Source of the DNA: Branchiostoma lanceolatum
Lineage: Eukaryota; Chordata; Leptocardii; Amphioxiformes; Branchiostomatidae
Reading direction: 5' to 3'
Length of the DNA: 64,000 nucleotides
Assembly (NCBI RefSeq): GCF_035083965.1
Contig: NC_089723.1
Span: 31,065,193-31,129,192, forward strand
In this document: in pieces, positions 23,015 to 35,094 of the stretch
Layout: each line of letters opens with the position of its first letter
How positions within the stretch are numbered: the stretch's first letter is position 1
Position numbers and translations under genes: made by a program
Notes under the pieces: model-generated
Databases searched by the model: none
Seen by the model: the letters and a program-made list of their open reading frames with translations, nothing else
What the model was told of the DNA's origin: nothing

Positions 23015-24059
23015 TAACGAGCCTAATTACCCATTCGCAATGCGCGCTTCCTCACCATTGTACTTCCCACCATGCTGTAAGTAGAGTTTAGTCCAAGTTC
23101 ACCCAGCAGGGTTCTGCGTGACAATTCTAACACGTTCAAAATATTCCACATTACTCTAAATCATAAAGTTTCAGAATCTTTAAAAAAAAGGGAAACAAAG
23201 GGCTGACGTGATAATTTGCAAACTTTCTAAAAACAGCCATTGCCCATTGTCACAAACACCCTCAAGGTAATTTCTACTGGACTCTACAACCATGATTTGG
23301 TTAAAACTTTCAAAAGGATGTGATCATTGCCTGAGGCTTTGTCATTATTTTAGAAGTGCTTGCCTGATTGTATCTATGATTTGATTCTTTATAAATTCTT
23401 CTGATATCATGTTACTTTCCCAGAACATGTAATGTTTTTCGACAGATAAAAAGTCTTACTTTTGGAGGTCATTTTTGTGATCTCTTTTTTTTCGGATTAG
23501 CCTAACATACTAGACTTCCCTCTCTTTTAAAGACTGACCTCTGATAAAAGGGTCCCATGTTTTTGTTTGATTGCTGCTTGCCAAAGTTGTTTGTTTAGTT
23601 TTATCCTGGCAGTTGTGCATGTTTTTTTAGTTTTTGGCTGGCTTTTCATGTGACATCAGTGAAGTGTAGGTGAAAAGATTTTTTTTTGCTTACAATCTGC
23701 ACATCAGCTTTTAGATTTTAGACAAAGCTTTGTTTTATGGCATCTCTATGATTGAAAAATACCCAATTATGGTCTCAGCTTGATATTTCGGGGAGATGCC
23801 CTAGGAACAATTTTTTTGCCAGAGGCGCAACAATTGTGTTTGGGTCATGCTGCCCGGTAAAATTTGAAAATCTTAACCCTATGAAATGCTATTTCCTCAG
23901 TTTTGAGGGGCAACTTTGCTGGAAGAATGTACTGTACCAAGTACCTTAAACACTTGTAAACTTGAATTGTGAAAAAAAATTCATGGCCCTCCCCCAACCC
24001 CTATCTTAGTCTGTGGCCCTCCGCCCCAAGGCACCAGCCCTCCCCCTAAATGTCCTATG

Positions 24060-24930
24060 GTCCCCTACATGTAGGTCATCTAGTCAGACATATGATATGG
24101 CCACATATGGTATGACCTTTCTCTGACCTTAGGTTTGTGCACTGGTGGAACAACATCAGGAATTTGCTCATCTGAGCCTGACTGTCCTGTTTCACAGTTC
24201 CAGGCTCTACCTTCACCAAACAGTGTCTATCTTCATCAAACAGGATAACACTCAGGCTTAAGCCCACCCTATAGTGAATGATTTTTTATCCCTTTGTAGA
24301 ATAATTAGGGATAACTAATAATAACTAATTACTCTACTCTACTCTACTCTACTCTACTCTACTCTAGAAGAGAAAGAGATATTAGATGCTAAACATTAAA
24401 AAGTATCTATCTTTTATTAATCACTTGTGACAGAAATTTGTGGCAAAGTTATTTTTGACCAGCTACGACTAATTATGGAGTCTCAAGAATTTTAACAATT
24501 TAAGAATTTTCCCAAAAGCTGACTTTTAAATGGATACCAAGAGCACGTCAGATTGAAAGGGAAAACGTTAGATTATTCACCTTGAATATTTACCTTAAAC
24601 TTATTTGAAGCAGTTTTTCAGTCTGCAGATAGATTTGCTCAAATTGAGATCCAAGCATACCCTTGGGCAAAAGATTGTGTTTACCGACTTGATTCCTTAT
24701 GTATGTGTCTGTCCTTTACCTCAAGCTGAAGTCACTGTCAGAGAAACCTCCACACTTAGACAAGATAATAGATCAAGGTGGATTCACCAGGCAACCTCAA
24801 CCATCCAGGCGGGAGATGATCTGTTTTGAATTCTAAAACTGACTGTATGGTCTGTATGTTATAATGCTAAAATGAGAAAATTGGGTCATTCAACAATGGC
24901 CATTTAACAAGTCTTGATTATGTCTCCAAA
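24060..24930. repeat. Degenerate duplicate of the 28.5-29.1 kb region
   Basis: Matches in the same order to 28.53-29.07 kb include CTGACCTTAG, CTTTTATTaATcAC...TGACAGAA with TGGCAAA, and ATCCAAGC followed by CTTGGGCAAAAG. The part corresponding to 28,842-28,984 (the proposed last exon of the RFX-like gene) is not conserved here. Confidence 0.45.
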
Positions 24931-25345
24931 AGGCAGGCCTCCAAGCTGTAGCAGACATGATCAAAGAAATACCAATTAGGACATGGCTGATTTCAAACTA
25001 AACAAAAACAATATCAAATTCAACTAGCCTGATAAGTGAAGCAAAGTCTCCATGTGTAACCTGTCTAACTCAGTATCAGGTTCGCACAAAGGAAGGCTTG
25101 AATCACTTGGATGATAATACGAAGCAAGGTGTCCAGCTCAGGATAAGTGCTACTAGACAAGTACAGTACATGAATATGTATACTGTTTCCAAATGTACTC
25201 AATTATGATACAAAATCCCTCACTCATTGATTACCTGTTATTAAAACCATTGGACCCAATACACTGTCTGACTTCGCATCCTTGTAAGCATATTTGTTGT
25301 CCTTATGTATATATAGGTATCTATATGTGTTATCTATTAGGTATC

Positions 25346-25464
25346 TATATGATCGGACTGCACAGCCACCGGAGAACCTGTTCCAGAAGAGGGCGCGTGC
25401 CATCGTCTGTACAGACGGAAGGAGGCCGATGATGATGATATGTGTTAATAAATGAATGAATGTC
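25346..25464 (+). mobile_element. Possible 3' end of a truncated non-LTR retrotransposon
   Basis: A short open reading piece (CCGGAGAACCTGTTCCAGAA onward) ends in GATGATGATG, then TAATAAATGAATGAATG. Short tandem tails of this kind are common at the ends of CR1/L2-type LINE insertions. No reverse transcriptase sequence is present, so the call is tentative. Confidence 0.3.
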
Positions 25465-27792
25465 AGCCTGTACCAATCATCCCAGAGGTTTAGGAAATTT
25501 ATCACAGCTTCATGGAGTTTGGAGATCGCAAATAGGATTCTGATCATTAGGTATTCGTTTGGGCTCAGTCTAGACTTGCAACACTTTAACCGATCCGTGT
25601 TGCTTATCGTTACTCAAGAGGAGATAAGGGCGGTTTTTCGTGGAACTGACCCAGACCACATTCCAACCAGGATCTGCGCTGCTTCAGCGGGGGGCTGTTC
25701 GCTTGGGAAGTCATGATAATGATATGCTAATAAGCCTGCGCTAGCGATAGAAGCATATTTTCCTCATTCTGAAACATTTGTTCAATTGTCATCGAAAGTT
25801 GTTGAATGTTTCAAGTGCAATGGCCTGCCACCAGTGGCTGCTTCTTTGGTGTTCTCCTGATGACCTGATCAACGTGCCCGGCTTGCAGTACAGCCAGGGC
25901 GGCGAGGACGAATGCTGGCAGGTTCAAGCCTGGTCTTGGCCGTCCATGTACATGCGTCTCATCTTCCTTTTTTTGTTTGGTGCGTCTCATATGCAAGAAA
26001 ACGTGTGTAGCAAACATTAAAAAAAATATGGACAACTGCAAGACGAAAATAAGCGGCTCTTCTACTGCCAATTTGAATCGTGCGTGACTGCAATATCTTG
26101 CGACATGGGTTGCGCACTGTGCTTCTGCCCAGTATCGAAACGGTTTGCTTTGGTATAAGTGTGGCAAGTCTAAAGCGAGTCTTGAATTTTAAGATTTGGT
26201 ACCGGCCAGTAACATGAAAAAAAATGTAATAGTAAAAAGAAAACAGCCAGAAGGAGTTTGCAATGGAGGCTATCATTTATCATTAACTGTACTCAGAGTT
26301 CTAGAAAGTACTTTAAAGTGCATTTTATGATCTTTTAAAGCACCCATGCGGGCACTTAGGTCCCCTCCGACTGTGACCTTGACAAGGTTTTGGAAGGTAG
26401 TACTTTGTCTTCCAGGATTTTTGTGTGAAATGTGGCCTGACATTGTTATCTATCACTTCTTTTTACTTTTTGCATTGTTGTTTGATTCTTTTTGATATTT
26501 TTCTTCTTCTATCATCCTAAATTTAGGAAAGGCTCATCGTAGTTGTACCACAGACACATATCAATGTTTTGTAAATGTTGATATTATATATACATTGGCA
26601 TTGTAAGCAATATGTTAAGTTTTCTGCTACTGGTATTCTGAATTCATGAAGTAAGGAAGGAAGTTTGTTTAACCTAGAATGACCTCAGGCTGTCAGCTTT
26701 GAAAGTAGATACCTGAATGGGTTGACCCACTCATGTGCCCAGCCTATAAGATCAGTAAGATTTTCTGAGGTTGACAACAGTGATACATTTTTTAATACTA
26801 ATTTTGCAGGTAAGTATTAGAGTAATATTGTAGTACAGATAACGACAGGAGCAGATTAGAAACTTACTCACTAAGCTTCATGAAAAAAGTGGTGGGCTGG
26901 AAGCTACCCTTCCTATTTGGGAGGTGAACCCCCAGCAGGCCCTTGTACAAAATGTAGCACAAGGGTCAAATGAAATGAAGCCAACTTATTGTTCCTGCAC
27001 TGATTCAGGACTCCATAAAAAAACTTTCTGTGTAGATGCAATGACCAAAAGAGATCAAATCAATGGGAAAAACTCAAATCATTTCCTACCCTTTTCTAAG
27101 CAAAAACCTAACACATGTAGAGGTATGGTAGGTCATCAATTATGATGCCAGTACCTGACTTCTAGAAAGTTCTGGTGTGTGGGCTGAGAAAGCCTGGATT
27201 GATACTGGAGATACCCTGCAGGTGGTCAGTTGGGAAATCAATTAGGAACCATGTTTCCCTTCCAACAAGGATGAGCATTCATTCCAGCATAAGAAAAGCA
27301 TCCTTCATTTTCCACAGACAGTATTATAGGTGAAAGGGAAGAAACGTTTACTGTTGTGTCCTTATACAATTTTGTGCCAATATGTTATGAACAAGTTATA
27401 TTCTCCCATGTTGCTGTCATCATATTACAAAAACATTGCATGGATCACAAGTGAAACTGGACTTTTTGATCTTGACTGGACTACCAGTATTTGATAGTGA
27501 AAAAAACACACCCAAAAAAACCCAGCTGGACTACAATGAAAAATTATGCATGTGATGGCTTGTCACTCTCTGTGTGCTATTTTAGATACAGTACCCTTTA
27601 GCCTTTATAATGTAGGCTTCTCTACCAGGGTTTGAAGTACATTACACAGGGTACAGGTAATCCCTAGTTGTTTAAGGTCATTCTATGTACATAGCATTTG
27701 TCATATTTTTGCATGCCCAAGTTCCAAAAAACTCAGTGAACTCTGCCACCAGAAGAACTACATGTAGCATAGCAAACTACAATGTTTGTACT

Positions 27793-27846
27793 TTGGTTGG
27801 TTGGTTGGTTGGTTGGTTGGTTGGTTGGTTGGTTGGTTGGTTGGTT
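27793..27846. repeat. (GGTT)n microsatellite
   Basis: About 13 GGTT units. It generates the artefactual Gly-Trp-Leu-Val open frames on the plus strand. Confidence 0.95.
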
Positions 27847-28841
27847 CAACTGGTTAAGACTTCATAGGAATTCAATGATAGCTAGTAAACCCGTTTCAGA
27901 AACCCGTTACCCACCTTATTTTTCAACAGGTTTCCTTCCTTTTCCATCTCAACGCTTATACATAGAGTAGAGTCTTCAGATTCTCTTCAGTCAGGTAGGA
28001 TGCTTTACGATTCCATACAATATACCTTATATTATATACAATAGACTCACTTATTTGCAAAAGTTTATTATTAGAAAAGAATCGCCAAATCTAAAACCAC
28101 AGTTCACACAATTGTAAATGATGCTGCATATTTGCAATACACATAAATTTGCGATCAATTTTGCCAATTTGAAATACAATGACCAAGAAATACAAAAAAA
28201 GGGATTCTACAAGAAAGCGATGAAAATAATAGTTGGTACTAAAGGCAAGATTGTATTATTTCAACAAATAGTATCCTCCCATTACAGAACAGTACTTTGA
28301 TAGTAAACATGCCAAGAAGTTATGTTTGAAGTTTGAAAATAAAGAAATGAATAAAGAAATGAACCTAGGAAAAAAAATCTTCTGTTTCTGGTCAACAAAC
28401 TCTAGCAAAAACCTGCCAACTCTCAGTCTTTTGGGCCTGATTGACTGCTGTCAAATTTACGGTAAGTTTCATTTGTTGGATCATTTTGGTGGGGCCCTAT
28501 TTTTTCAGGAGCATAATTGACAGAGGGCATCTAGTGACATCTGATATGGCAAGAAACATGTTGTGTAATGGTCACCTTTGTCTGACCTTAGTCCACTGTG
28601 GGGGAAGAAGCCAGGATCACATAATGACGGACATATGGGAGAACACCAGCCATGTAGCTCATGTACTGATGTAGTAGATTTTTTTTCTTCTCCCTTTACT
28701 GGCTTTGGTTGAGGGAGTCAATTTGCATATTCAATTCTAGATGAATAGGTGACCTTGAATAGAATATACCTTTTATTCATAACGTTATGACAGAAGTTTA
28801 TGGCAAAATGCTTCTCAATTATGTACTGCTGTATACAGATT

Positions 28842-31276
28842 CTAAACAAAGTACAAAAGATCAGGGATGAAATTTTCCTTTGGAATGATAAAAGTTAAAA
28901 CAGTGGCTCCTGTGCTATCTTCCACAGACTCCAGGTCTTTTGTCGAAAGCCTTTTCCCTGTATTCATCCTTTTTAGGTCCCATGCTGTTTTGTAGCAGAT
29001 AGAAGCTATTTTTATATCCAAGCAGATCCTTGGGCAAAAGGTTAATGTTTTCAACTAGAATGCATAAGGACACTGCTATTTTTGACATTGTGTTGTATTC
29101 ATACAGATTAACATTGCACAAGGGCATCAAGGACATCAATTAACTGAACAAACAATGTTACAATGTTAACTACACATTCCTACATCAACGAAATGTTCGG
29201 AGACCTCCTAGGACATCCAGGTTATAGTACACTTCTCTAGTTTCTGCTATGTACACTATACACTTAGCTGTAACAGTTCAGAATGACAGGATTAAGTACA
29301 TGTGTCACTTAGCATTCTCTATTTCAAAGGGAACAACATTTCACTCAAATTTGTGTCCTTCATTCATTTTGCACCATACCAATGCCATTTTCCACTTTTG
29401 CCTTCTCAGTCATTTGTCCACCTTTATACATATAGAACAAATCTTGATGGAAAAACATATTGATTGTACTTACAAGATAGGAAATCACAATGCCATCTGC
29501 TTTGTCTATATACATATTGCTTCATCACTGCATACATGTACAGTTTCTTTCTGTTGTGGAAGACAATAACCTTTGGGCCATATTAAGTTCTTCAGACTGA
29601 AGTGGTGATCAATATATATCAATAATATATTTTCTTACTATTTCTTACTGATACTGGATACTACTACTACTACTTATACAAAAAAAATTATACACTACAT
29701 TGTACACTCTCTAGAACAAATTCATGTTACTAGTACATTGTGCACAGACCCCTGCTCAGTTTATTTTTTTTTCTAGTTCAACATTTCTGTTTTGAAGGAC
29801 AAACAGGTTTGCTTAAAAAATTCTTAAACAGCTGTAGGAAACACAGCAGATTCGGCAAGGAATGAATAGTAGAGTAGAGTAGAGTAGAGTAGAGTAGAAT
29901 TTTCAGTCAGTTTAGACCGCTCTTCATTGCTGAATTCATTTCCACTGTAGAAGTTTCGTTCACTATACATAAAGCCAACTGTTAGCAATGGTCTAAGCAA
30001 TTTTTTTTCTAATCAAAAAGAGTAACTAACGATAACCTATAATGTTCTCTTTCACAATTCTTGAAGGCATGTACATTAAGGGTATCCAAGGGGGTATCCA
30101 AACACTAACCAAAGTCAAGTCTCCTGATGGGTAGATCTGCTACATCAATCAATGGCACATTTTTTTCCTTCAATTTGTCAATGACATCATCTAGTTTCTC
30201 TCCTAACATCAATTTCATACGAATGGCTTGTTTGTCAACTATTATGCATGTTGTTGTACTGTCCAGGAAAGGCTGAACTTTTCCCTGTAAAGTAAACACT
30301 TTTTTTTCAATGATTCTCATTCTTGCTAAAGTCATACCATAATCTGGAATGAAGCACCTCTGCCCCTCAAGAGATGTAACACTTAGGTTTGAAGAGTGGT
30401 AGGGCATAGTGGTCGATGGTAGTGGTGGTGAACCTGGGCTTGGAATGTCTGCGAAAGGGGGAAGGTAGCTATGGGGACTTTCCTCGCTTGTTGATCCAGA
30501 TGATGGTGTTGAGGTACATGTAGGACTGCCAATGAAATGCGGCATATGGATATCGCAACTGCTGTAGCATGGCTCAGAACTCCTGTCTTTAAAATTGTCA
30601 TCCTCTACTAGATTAGGGTCCATACTGTGAAATATTTCCCCTTCATCCTTCTTTTCTGCTTCTTCCTCGTCTTGTGGCATAGCGTGGGGTGCAATGGGTT
30701 GAGCAAACTGTAGATTGCAGTAGTAGTGAGCTCTTGTACCTCTTATTTGCTTCCTTTTCCGAGTAATGCAGGGAAAAGCTGTCTTAACACAGTGACCTAG
30801 TTCCTGGTCACTTAGGAATCCAAAGGCTAAGCGGAGGGAGGACCTCACCTCACCAACTTCAATTTGGCTTCCATTGGAAATCTGAATGTTTTCCTTCAAC
30901 CTGGCATGAAAAAGATAATAACATTTCAAGTCACTAACTAATAGGATATAAAGGATTATATTATGATAACATGAACATATACATGTATGTCTTAACCATA
31001 CATTTTTTTTAATTTTCAAAAATATTGTACATAAATTATATTGGATTCAATTACATGAAAATATCACACATTCATAACTAGATAATATTAGATACTGATA
31101 TTGACATTTGAAAATGATATATGTGCAAGATAACAAAAAAGGTGTGTAGACTGTATTATAGTATATTACCAAAACGAAGAGCTTGTAACTCACCATTCAA
31201 CTCGACAATGCCTAAAGTCTGACTCCAGAGAAACTCTTTGGCCTTGGCAACTTTCTGACTGCATGTTGTCCTCCAT
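28842..31276 (-). CDS. Protein with an RFX-like winged-helix DNA-binding domain (3 exons proposed)
   Basis: Proposed exons: 31276-31194, 30900-30110, 28984-28842, all phase-compatible, 338 residues; an in-frame TAG lies 30 bases before the ATG. Residues 28-92 (WLKENIQISN, LSDQELGHCVKTAFP, ITRKRKQIRGTRAHYYCNL) align by eye with the RFX domain, whose signature is a W-L start, FP, then R-[RK]...RG-x(3)-HYY. The rest is acidic then Ser/Pro-rich (residues about 120-220), with a helical stretch LMLGEKLDDVIDKLKEKN near 270. RFX proteins bind X-box DNA; nuclear DNA binding is inferred. The third exon has a weak acceptor and is the least certain part. The gene is divergent from the truncated Tnp2-family copy, mirroring the BEN/Tnp2 pair to the left. 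Frames extending into 30,901-31,019 are intron. Confidence 0.65.
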
Positions 31277-31515
31277 GAAAATACAAGGCAGCAAAGGGGA
31301 GTTCTAGCAATGAATAGTGTCTTGTCTCCTGCCATCCAAACCAATATGAATAACAGATGTGGCTGGTCTGGGTGTGGCTTTATCAGCAGGATGAAGTTAC
31401 TGTGAAAATTGACCTGGGCTAGAGTCTCCTGAGTGTTCATCTGGAGATCATGCAGTCAGGTTGTGTTGCCCTAGTAGTGCTGTTCCTGCAAATAGTGTCT
31501 TTGGATATTTGGATC
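31277..31515. promoter_or_regulatory. Putative bidirectional promoter between the RFX-like gene and Tnp2-family copy 2
   Basis: The two predicted starts are 239 bases apart and face outward, as in the first pair. An alternative in-frame start for copy 2 at 31,450 would shorten it further. No AP-1 sites like those of the first pair were seen. Confidence 0.35.
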
Positions 31516-34445
31516 ATGGATGCCGACCAAGACCCAGACTCTGACAAAAACATTGAGCGCCTCTTAGACGCTGGTATAGACTGGGAGGAGGTAGAAGGGA
31601 TGCGAGAGAGTACAGCTACTGTGTACCAACATTTTAACAGTAGCACGTGCCAGGGCATGGATGACCTTCAGTCCGCAGAAAACACCAACCCGCCAAGACT
31701 GGAGACAATGCTACTACAGTAGAATCCGCTTAACTGCACCACCAATTTGTCAGCGTTTTTGGTGCAATTATCCGGCTGGTGCAATTATGCGAAGTGCCGA
31801 GCTAGACTGCATCACCATGGGCGAGGGGGTGTATTGTTAGTCAGATAGTCAGAAACACTAGCGCAAAGAAAACAGACGAACTTATTCAGTTATTAACTTT
31901 ATTTATTGACCCTTTGCTGAAAATAAAGAAATGACTACGAACCTGTTTCGATTTTGCATTCTTTAATTTTCTATGCGATCTACCGCATTACAACACACGT
32001 ACTGTTTAATACAGGGAAGGCATTCTGAAACATCGTCATGCCACTCATGGGATAACAATTTCTGTGTTACATTACGTAAAGTGCATTTGTCGATTTACGT
32101 AAATCATGTACCACCATATGCATGAAACTAGGAATTGAAACTAAAACTTGGTTACTGATTACGGGTGACCCGCCCGGGACCTCCCATACGATTCCTATCA
32201 ACTTAACTGTCAATGGAGTCCGCCTTCTTTTGTTACTCAAAACAGTTTTAAACGTTTTGGCGGTATTGCGCCTTTACACCGGCAGGTATCGGCTCATTTG
32301 TACCACTTTTGCCGATTTTAGCGCACCTTTTCAGTTAACTTGTCGATGATTTTTGAAAAAAATTGATGCAGTTATCCGGCATTGGTGACCATACGCGGTG
32401 CAGATATGCGGAGTCACTAACAATGCAGTGAATGGGAACAGGTTTTGGATATTGGGATTCGGTGCAATTAAATGGAAGGTACGTTTATCCGAGGTGCAAT
32501 TAAGTGGCTTCGTCTGTATTTGATGGGGCACAAGTCACCTTTGGAGAAAGCATGGTACTCATCATGGCCTGTGCCCTGAACTACCACTTTTCCAACGATG
32601 CCCTGACCAGCCTATTAGTATTAATAGGGCTACATTGCCACAAGGACAGTCTATTCGTGACGTCCCGCCATGCTTCGACAAATTTTTCAGTATGAAAAAT
32701 TTGCAGTTCCCTGTGACGAAGTGGAAAGTTTGTTCATGCCAGCGCTTAAACAAGTCAAGCGAAGCTGTGTGTGCAAACAGAGAGTGTCAGAAAGACCTCA
32801 CCGGCTCTGACACAGTGTACTTTTTGGAGATGCCGATTCTTTCCCAGCTCCAGAACATGTGCAAACGTAAGTACATTTACTTGTGTAAGCATAGTATTGC
32901 TATCCATCCTTAATATGATGTGAGAACTACAAAAACCACTTGCATATAACGTTATATATATGTATGAAAGTTAAAGATTGAATAGAGTTGTGTCAGATAT
33001 TTCAGCCATCATGTACAAATATATCTACACTTGTGGGTTAGACAAGTTTTGAAAAATTCACTTGCCCTATATAGGTAGAGGGCAAGTAATGGGGGACTCT
33101 GGACCATAGCTTTTTCATCCTTCAAAGTGCTCCATGCTTGCTGCCAGAAAGTGGTCAGGTTTTTTATGAATGAAATCTAGACACTTCTAAGAATATACAT
33201 TGTACTTGGGTAAAAATGCAGTTAATGAACCCTCCAAGCTCTGCCTGTGTTACGATGGCCGATATTTTGGCTGATATATTGGGCATTCTCTAAAAAGCTT
33301 TTTTTGCTGGGCATTCGCTAAAAAAACTCGGTAAGAATCTTCAAGTTCGCATTATTTAACTTCGGATCGATGGATTGACTTGAAACTCAAGATTAATCAA
33401 TGGGAGCACAACCTGAATATATTCCAAGTAAAAAAAAAATTAGATTTATACAGTGCGGACTTCGCCAGAGTGGGCATTTGTGGGCATTCCCTATAAAGTC
33501 GATGCATTCAACTGCTTTAAAGATATCAATGTTTGTGACTTTTGCTAGAATGTGGCTGTGAGATATACCAGCAAATTGATGAGTATAGACCCGCCATTGG
33601 CTGGGCTGACCCACTCGGACAGGGATGAATTCCTGGTGTCTTTTTAATCAGGTTCTAACTCTTTAAAATGAAGGAATTGACCTGGTGGTTGTACCCAAAC
33701 AAACCAGACAGCTTTGCACCTTTGTAATCCAAACAAGTGACAAATCTCACTATTGAAAGTAGACTTTAGCTTGACGTGAAATTCAAAACTCGGGCGTCTT
33801 GCAACATTTTCGACTGTTGTGTGTGTAAAGCCATGACGATATCAGCAAATGTCAGTTATATTGGAAAATATTCCATGTAAATGCAGGCTTTATCCTTTAT
33901 GTATCTATACCGGGTATTTTCTTTTAAATTAGACATGGTTTTTGTTACAGACATTTTACCAATGGTCTAAAAGGGATGACTACAGCCTGACTTTTTTAAT
34001 GTTGCATATTGCATCACATGTTTGATGACATTCTTGTTTCTATCTGTCCTACAGAATGATGATCAGAGGCACCATGTACCACTCCAAGGCATACCTGAGG
34101 GTCTATAGACATAACTCTTTCACAGTAGTATTTGGGATAGAAAATAAAGTAGGAGAAGTGCTCTGCTATGTGCAACACTGTTCTAAGTCATGTACCTGTG
34201 TGGACCCATGCCAGTGCCCCCCTGAAGCACAACACTATGCTATCATAGAGGTGTTCCAGGCTGTTCAAGCAGGAGATAAGCACAATGACATCACTCTCCA
34301 GTCTGTGCCGCATATAACCAAATATACACACTCCAACGTGTTTGAAGCTGCTCCCCTGAACAATATTATCACAAAAGTAGTACCAGTAGCCATTGATAAT
34401 TTCATATATGCTGCAGAACTCTCCAATAACCTTGAAAAAGAGTAA
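31516..34445 (+). pseudogene. Tnp2-family copy 2: internally deleted, transposon-split and frameshifted
   Basis: The first exon (31,516-31,716 and 32,517-32,866) corresponds to exon 1 of the 680-13,991 gene: a weakly similar acidic start, then GESMVLIMACALNYHF, LIGLHCHKDSLFVTSRH, a CxC...C...C cluster (CSCQRLNKSSEAVCANREC) and FLEMPILSQLQNM. A pogo-like element sits inside it at 31,717-32,516. A one-base loss near 32,671 shifts the frame before the FDKFF motif. The last exon (34,055-34,445) matches exon 10 (MYHSKAYLRVYRHNSFTVVF, CTCVDPCQC, SVPHITKY). Nothing between 32,867 and 34,054 resembles exons 2-9, so the catalytic core is missing, and direct splicing of the two remaining exons would not keep phase. 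The divergence between copies is large, so the duplication is not recent. Confidence 0.82.
31717..32516. mobile_element. pogo/Tigger-like non-autonomous transposon (0.8 kb) inside a coding exon
   Basis: The left end is CAGTAGAATCCGCTTAACTG; the right end is complementary apart from a few changes (GCAATTAAGTGGCTTCGTCTG). TA flanks at 31,715-31,716 and 32,517-32,518 are the target duplication. Subterminal CCGGCTGGTGCAATTAT and GTGCAATTAA strings match the 17,339-19,722 element, and the interior CTCAAAACAGTTTTAAACG to TTTAGCGCACC segment corresponds to that element in reverse. The reading frame of the host exon continues on both sides when one TA is counted. Confidence 0.8.
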
Positions 34446-35014
34446 TTCTATTTCTTGATTCTTAATACTACTACTAGTGTTGGCTATCATCTATGGATAC
34501 CATAGGTAAGTTATTAGTTGTAGGTCTTGTTACTTTATAGCACATACAGATGTGTAGTATCACTGCCTCTTCTACAGAACTTTTCAAGGTCCTTTAGAGA
34601 GTTACCTCCTGATGGAGTATTAGGAATGATGTTGTTTGCACGTATGCAGCTACAACTGCAATCCCATTGTCGCATTGGTGTGTAGTTTGGCATATCATTC
34701 CATGTGATGTCATTATGTACATTGTCTTTTTTACACCGTAACTTCTTTTAATAACAAAGTTTTATTGTAAATGCACTAAAATGTAATATTGTTAATGCAC
34801 TAAAATGTGATATTGTAAATGCACCCCTATCTTGATGGGCATGTGTATTAGGCCATATATTTTGTGTACATTTTGCGGGTGTCTGGTGGTAGGATTTTTG
34901 CTAAGCAGATATTGGGTAATGCGTTGCATTCTTTGCGAATGCGTTCACAGTAGACAGCCAGGAAAGTTGGTACTGGGCAATATGAGCTAACAAATGTGGG
35001 ACTTCAACCCCAAT

Positions 35015-35094
35015 TGACTAACTAGTAGAGTACCATGACAGACCATGTGACATGCATGTCAGGTGGTCTGTCATGGTACTCTACTAGTTAGTCA
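35015..35094. repeat. 80-bp near-perfect palindrome
   Basis: Arms of 31 bp are exactly complementary (outer TGACTAACTAGTAGAGTACC), and the centre includes the palindrome TGACATGCATGTCA. No flanking target duplication was found. Confidence 0.92.

Larger units (their letters stand above)
22508..28841. other. Long interval with no recognised gene
   Basis: Contents: a G-run at 22,755-22,773; a GC-rich patch with GCCGCCATCTTG motifs (22,930-23,080); (ACTCT)n at 24,331-24,365; a degenerate duplication (24.06-24.93 kb against 28.53-29.07 kb); a probable truncated LINE tail at 25,346-25,464; (GGTT)n at 27,793-27,846. Open frames are short and AT-driven. Confidence 0.6.

Noticed and set aside
30901..31019. 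N-terminal extension of the minus frame starting at 31,019
   Set aside because: The splice acceptor at 30,901/30,900 and the phase-matched first exon at 31,276-31,194 fit the domain start better.
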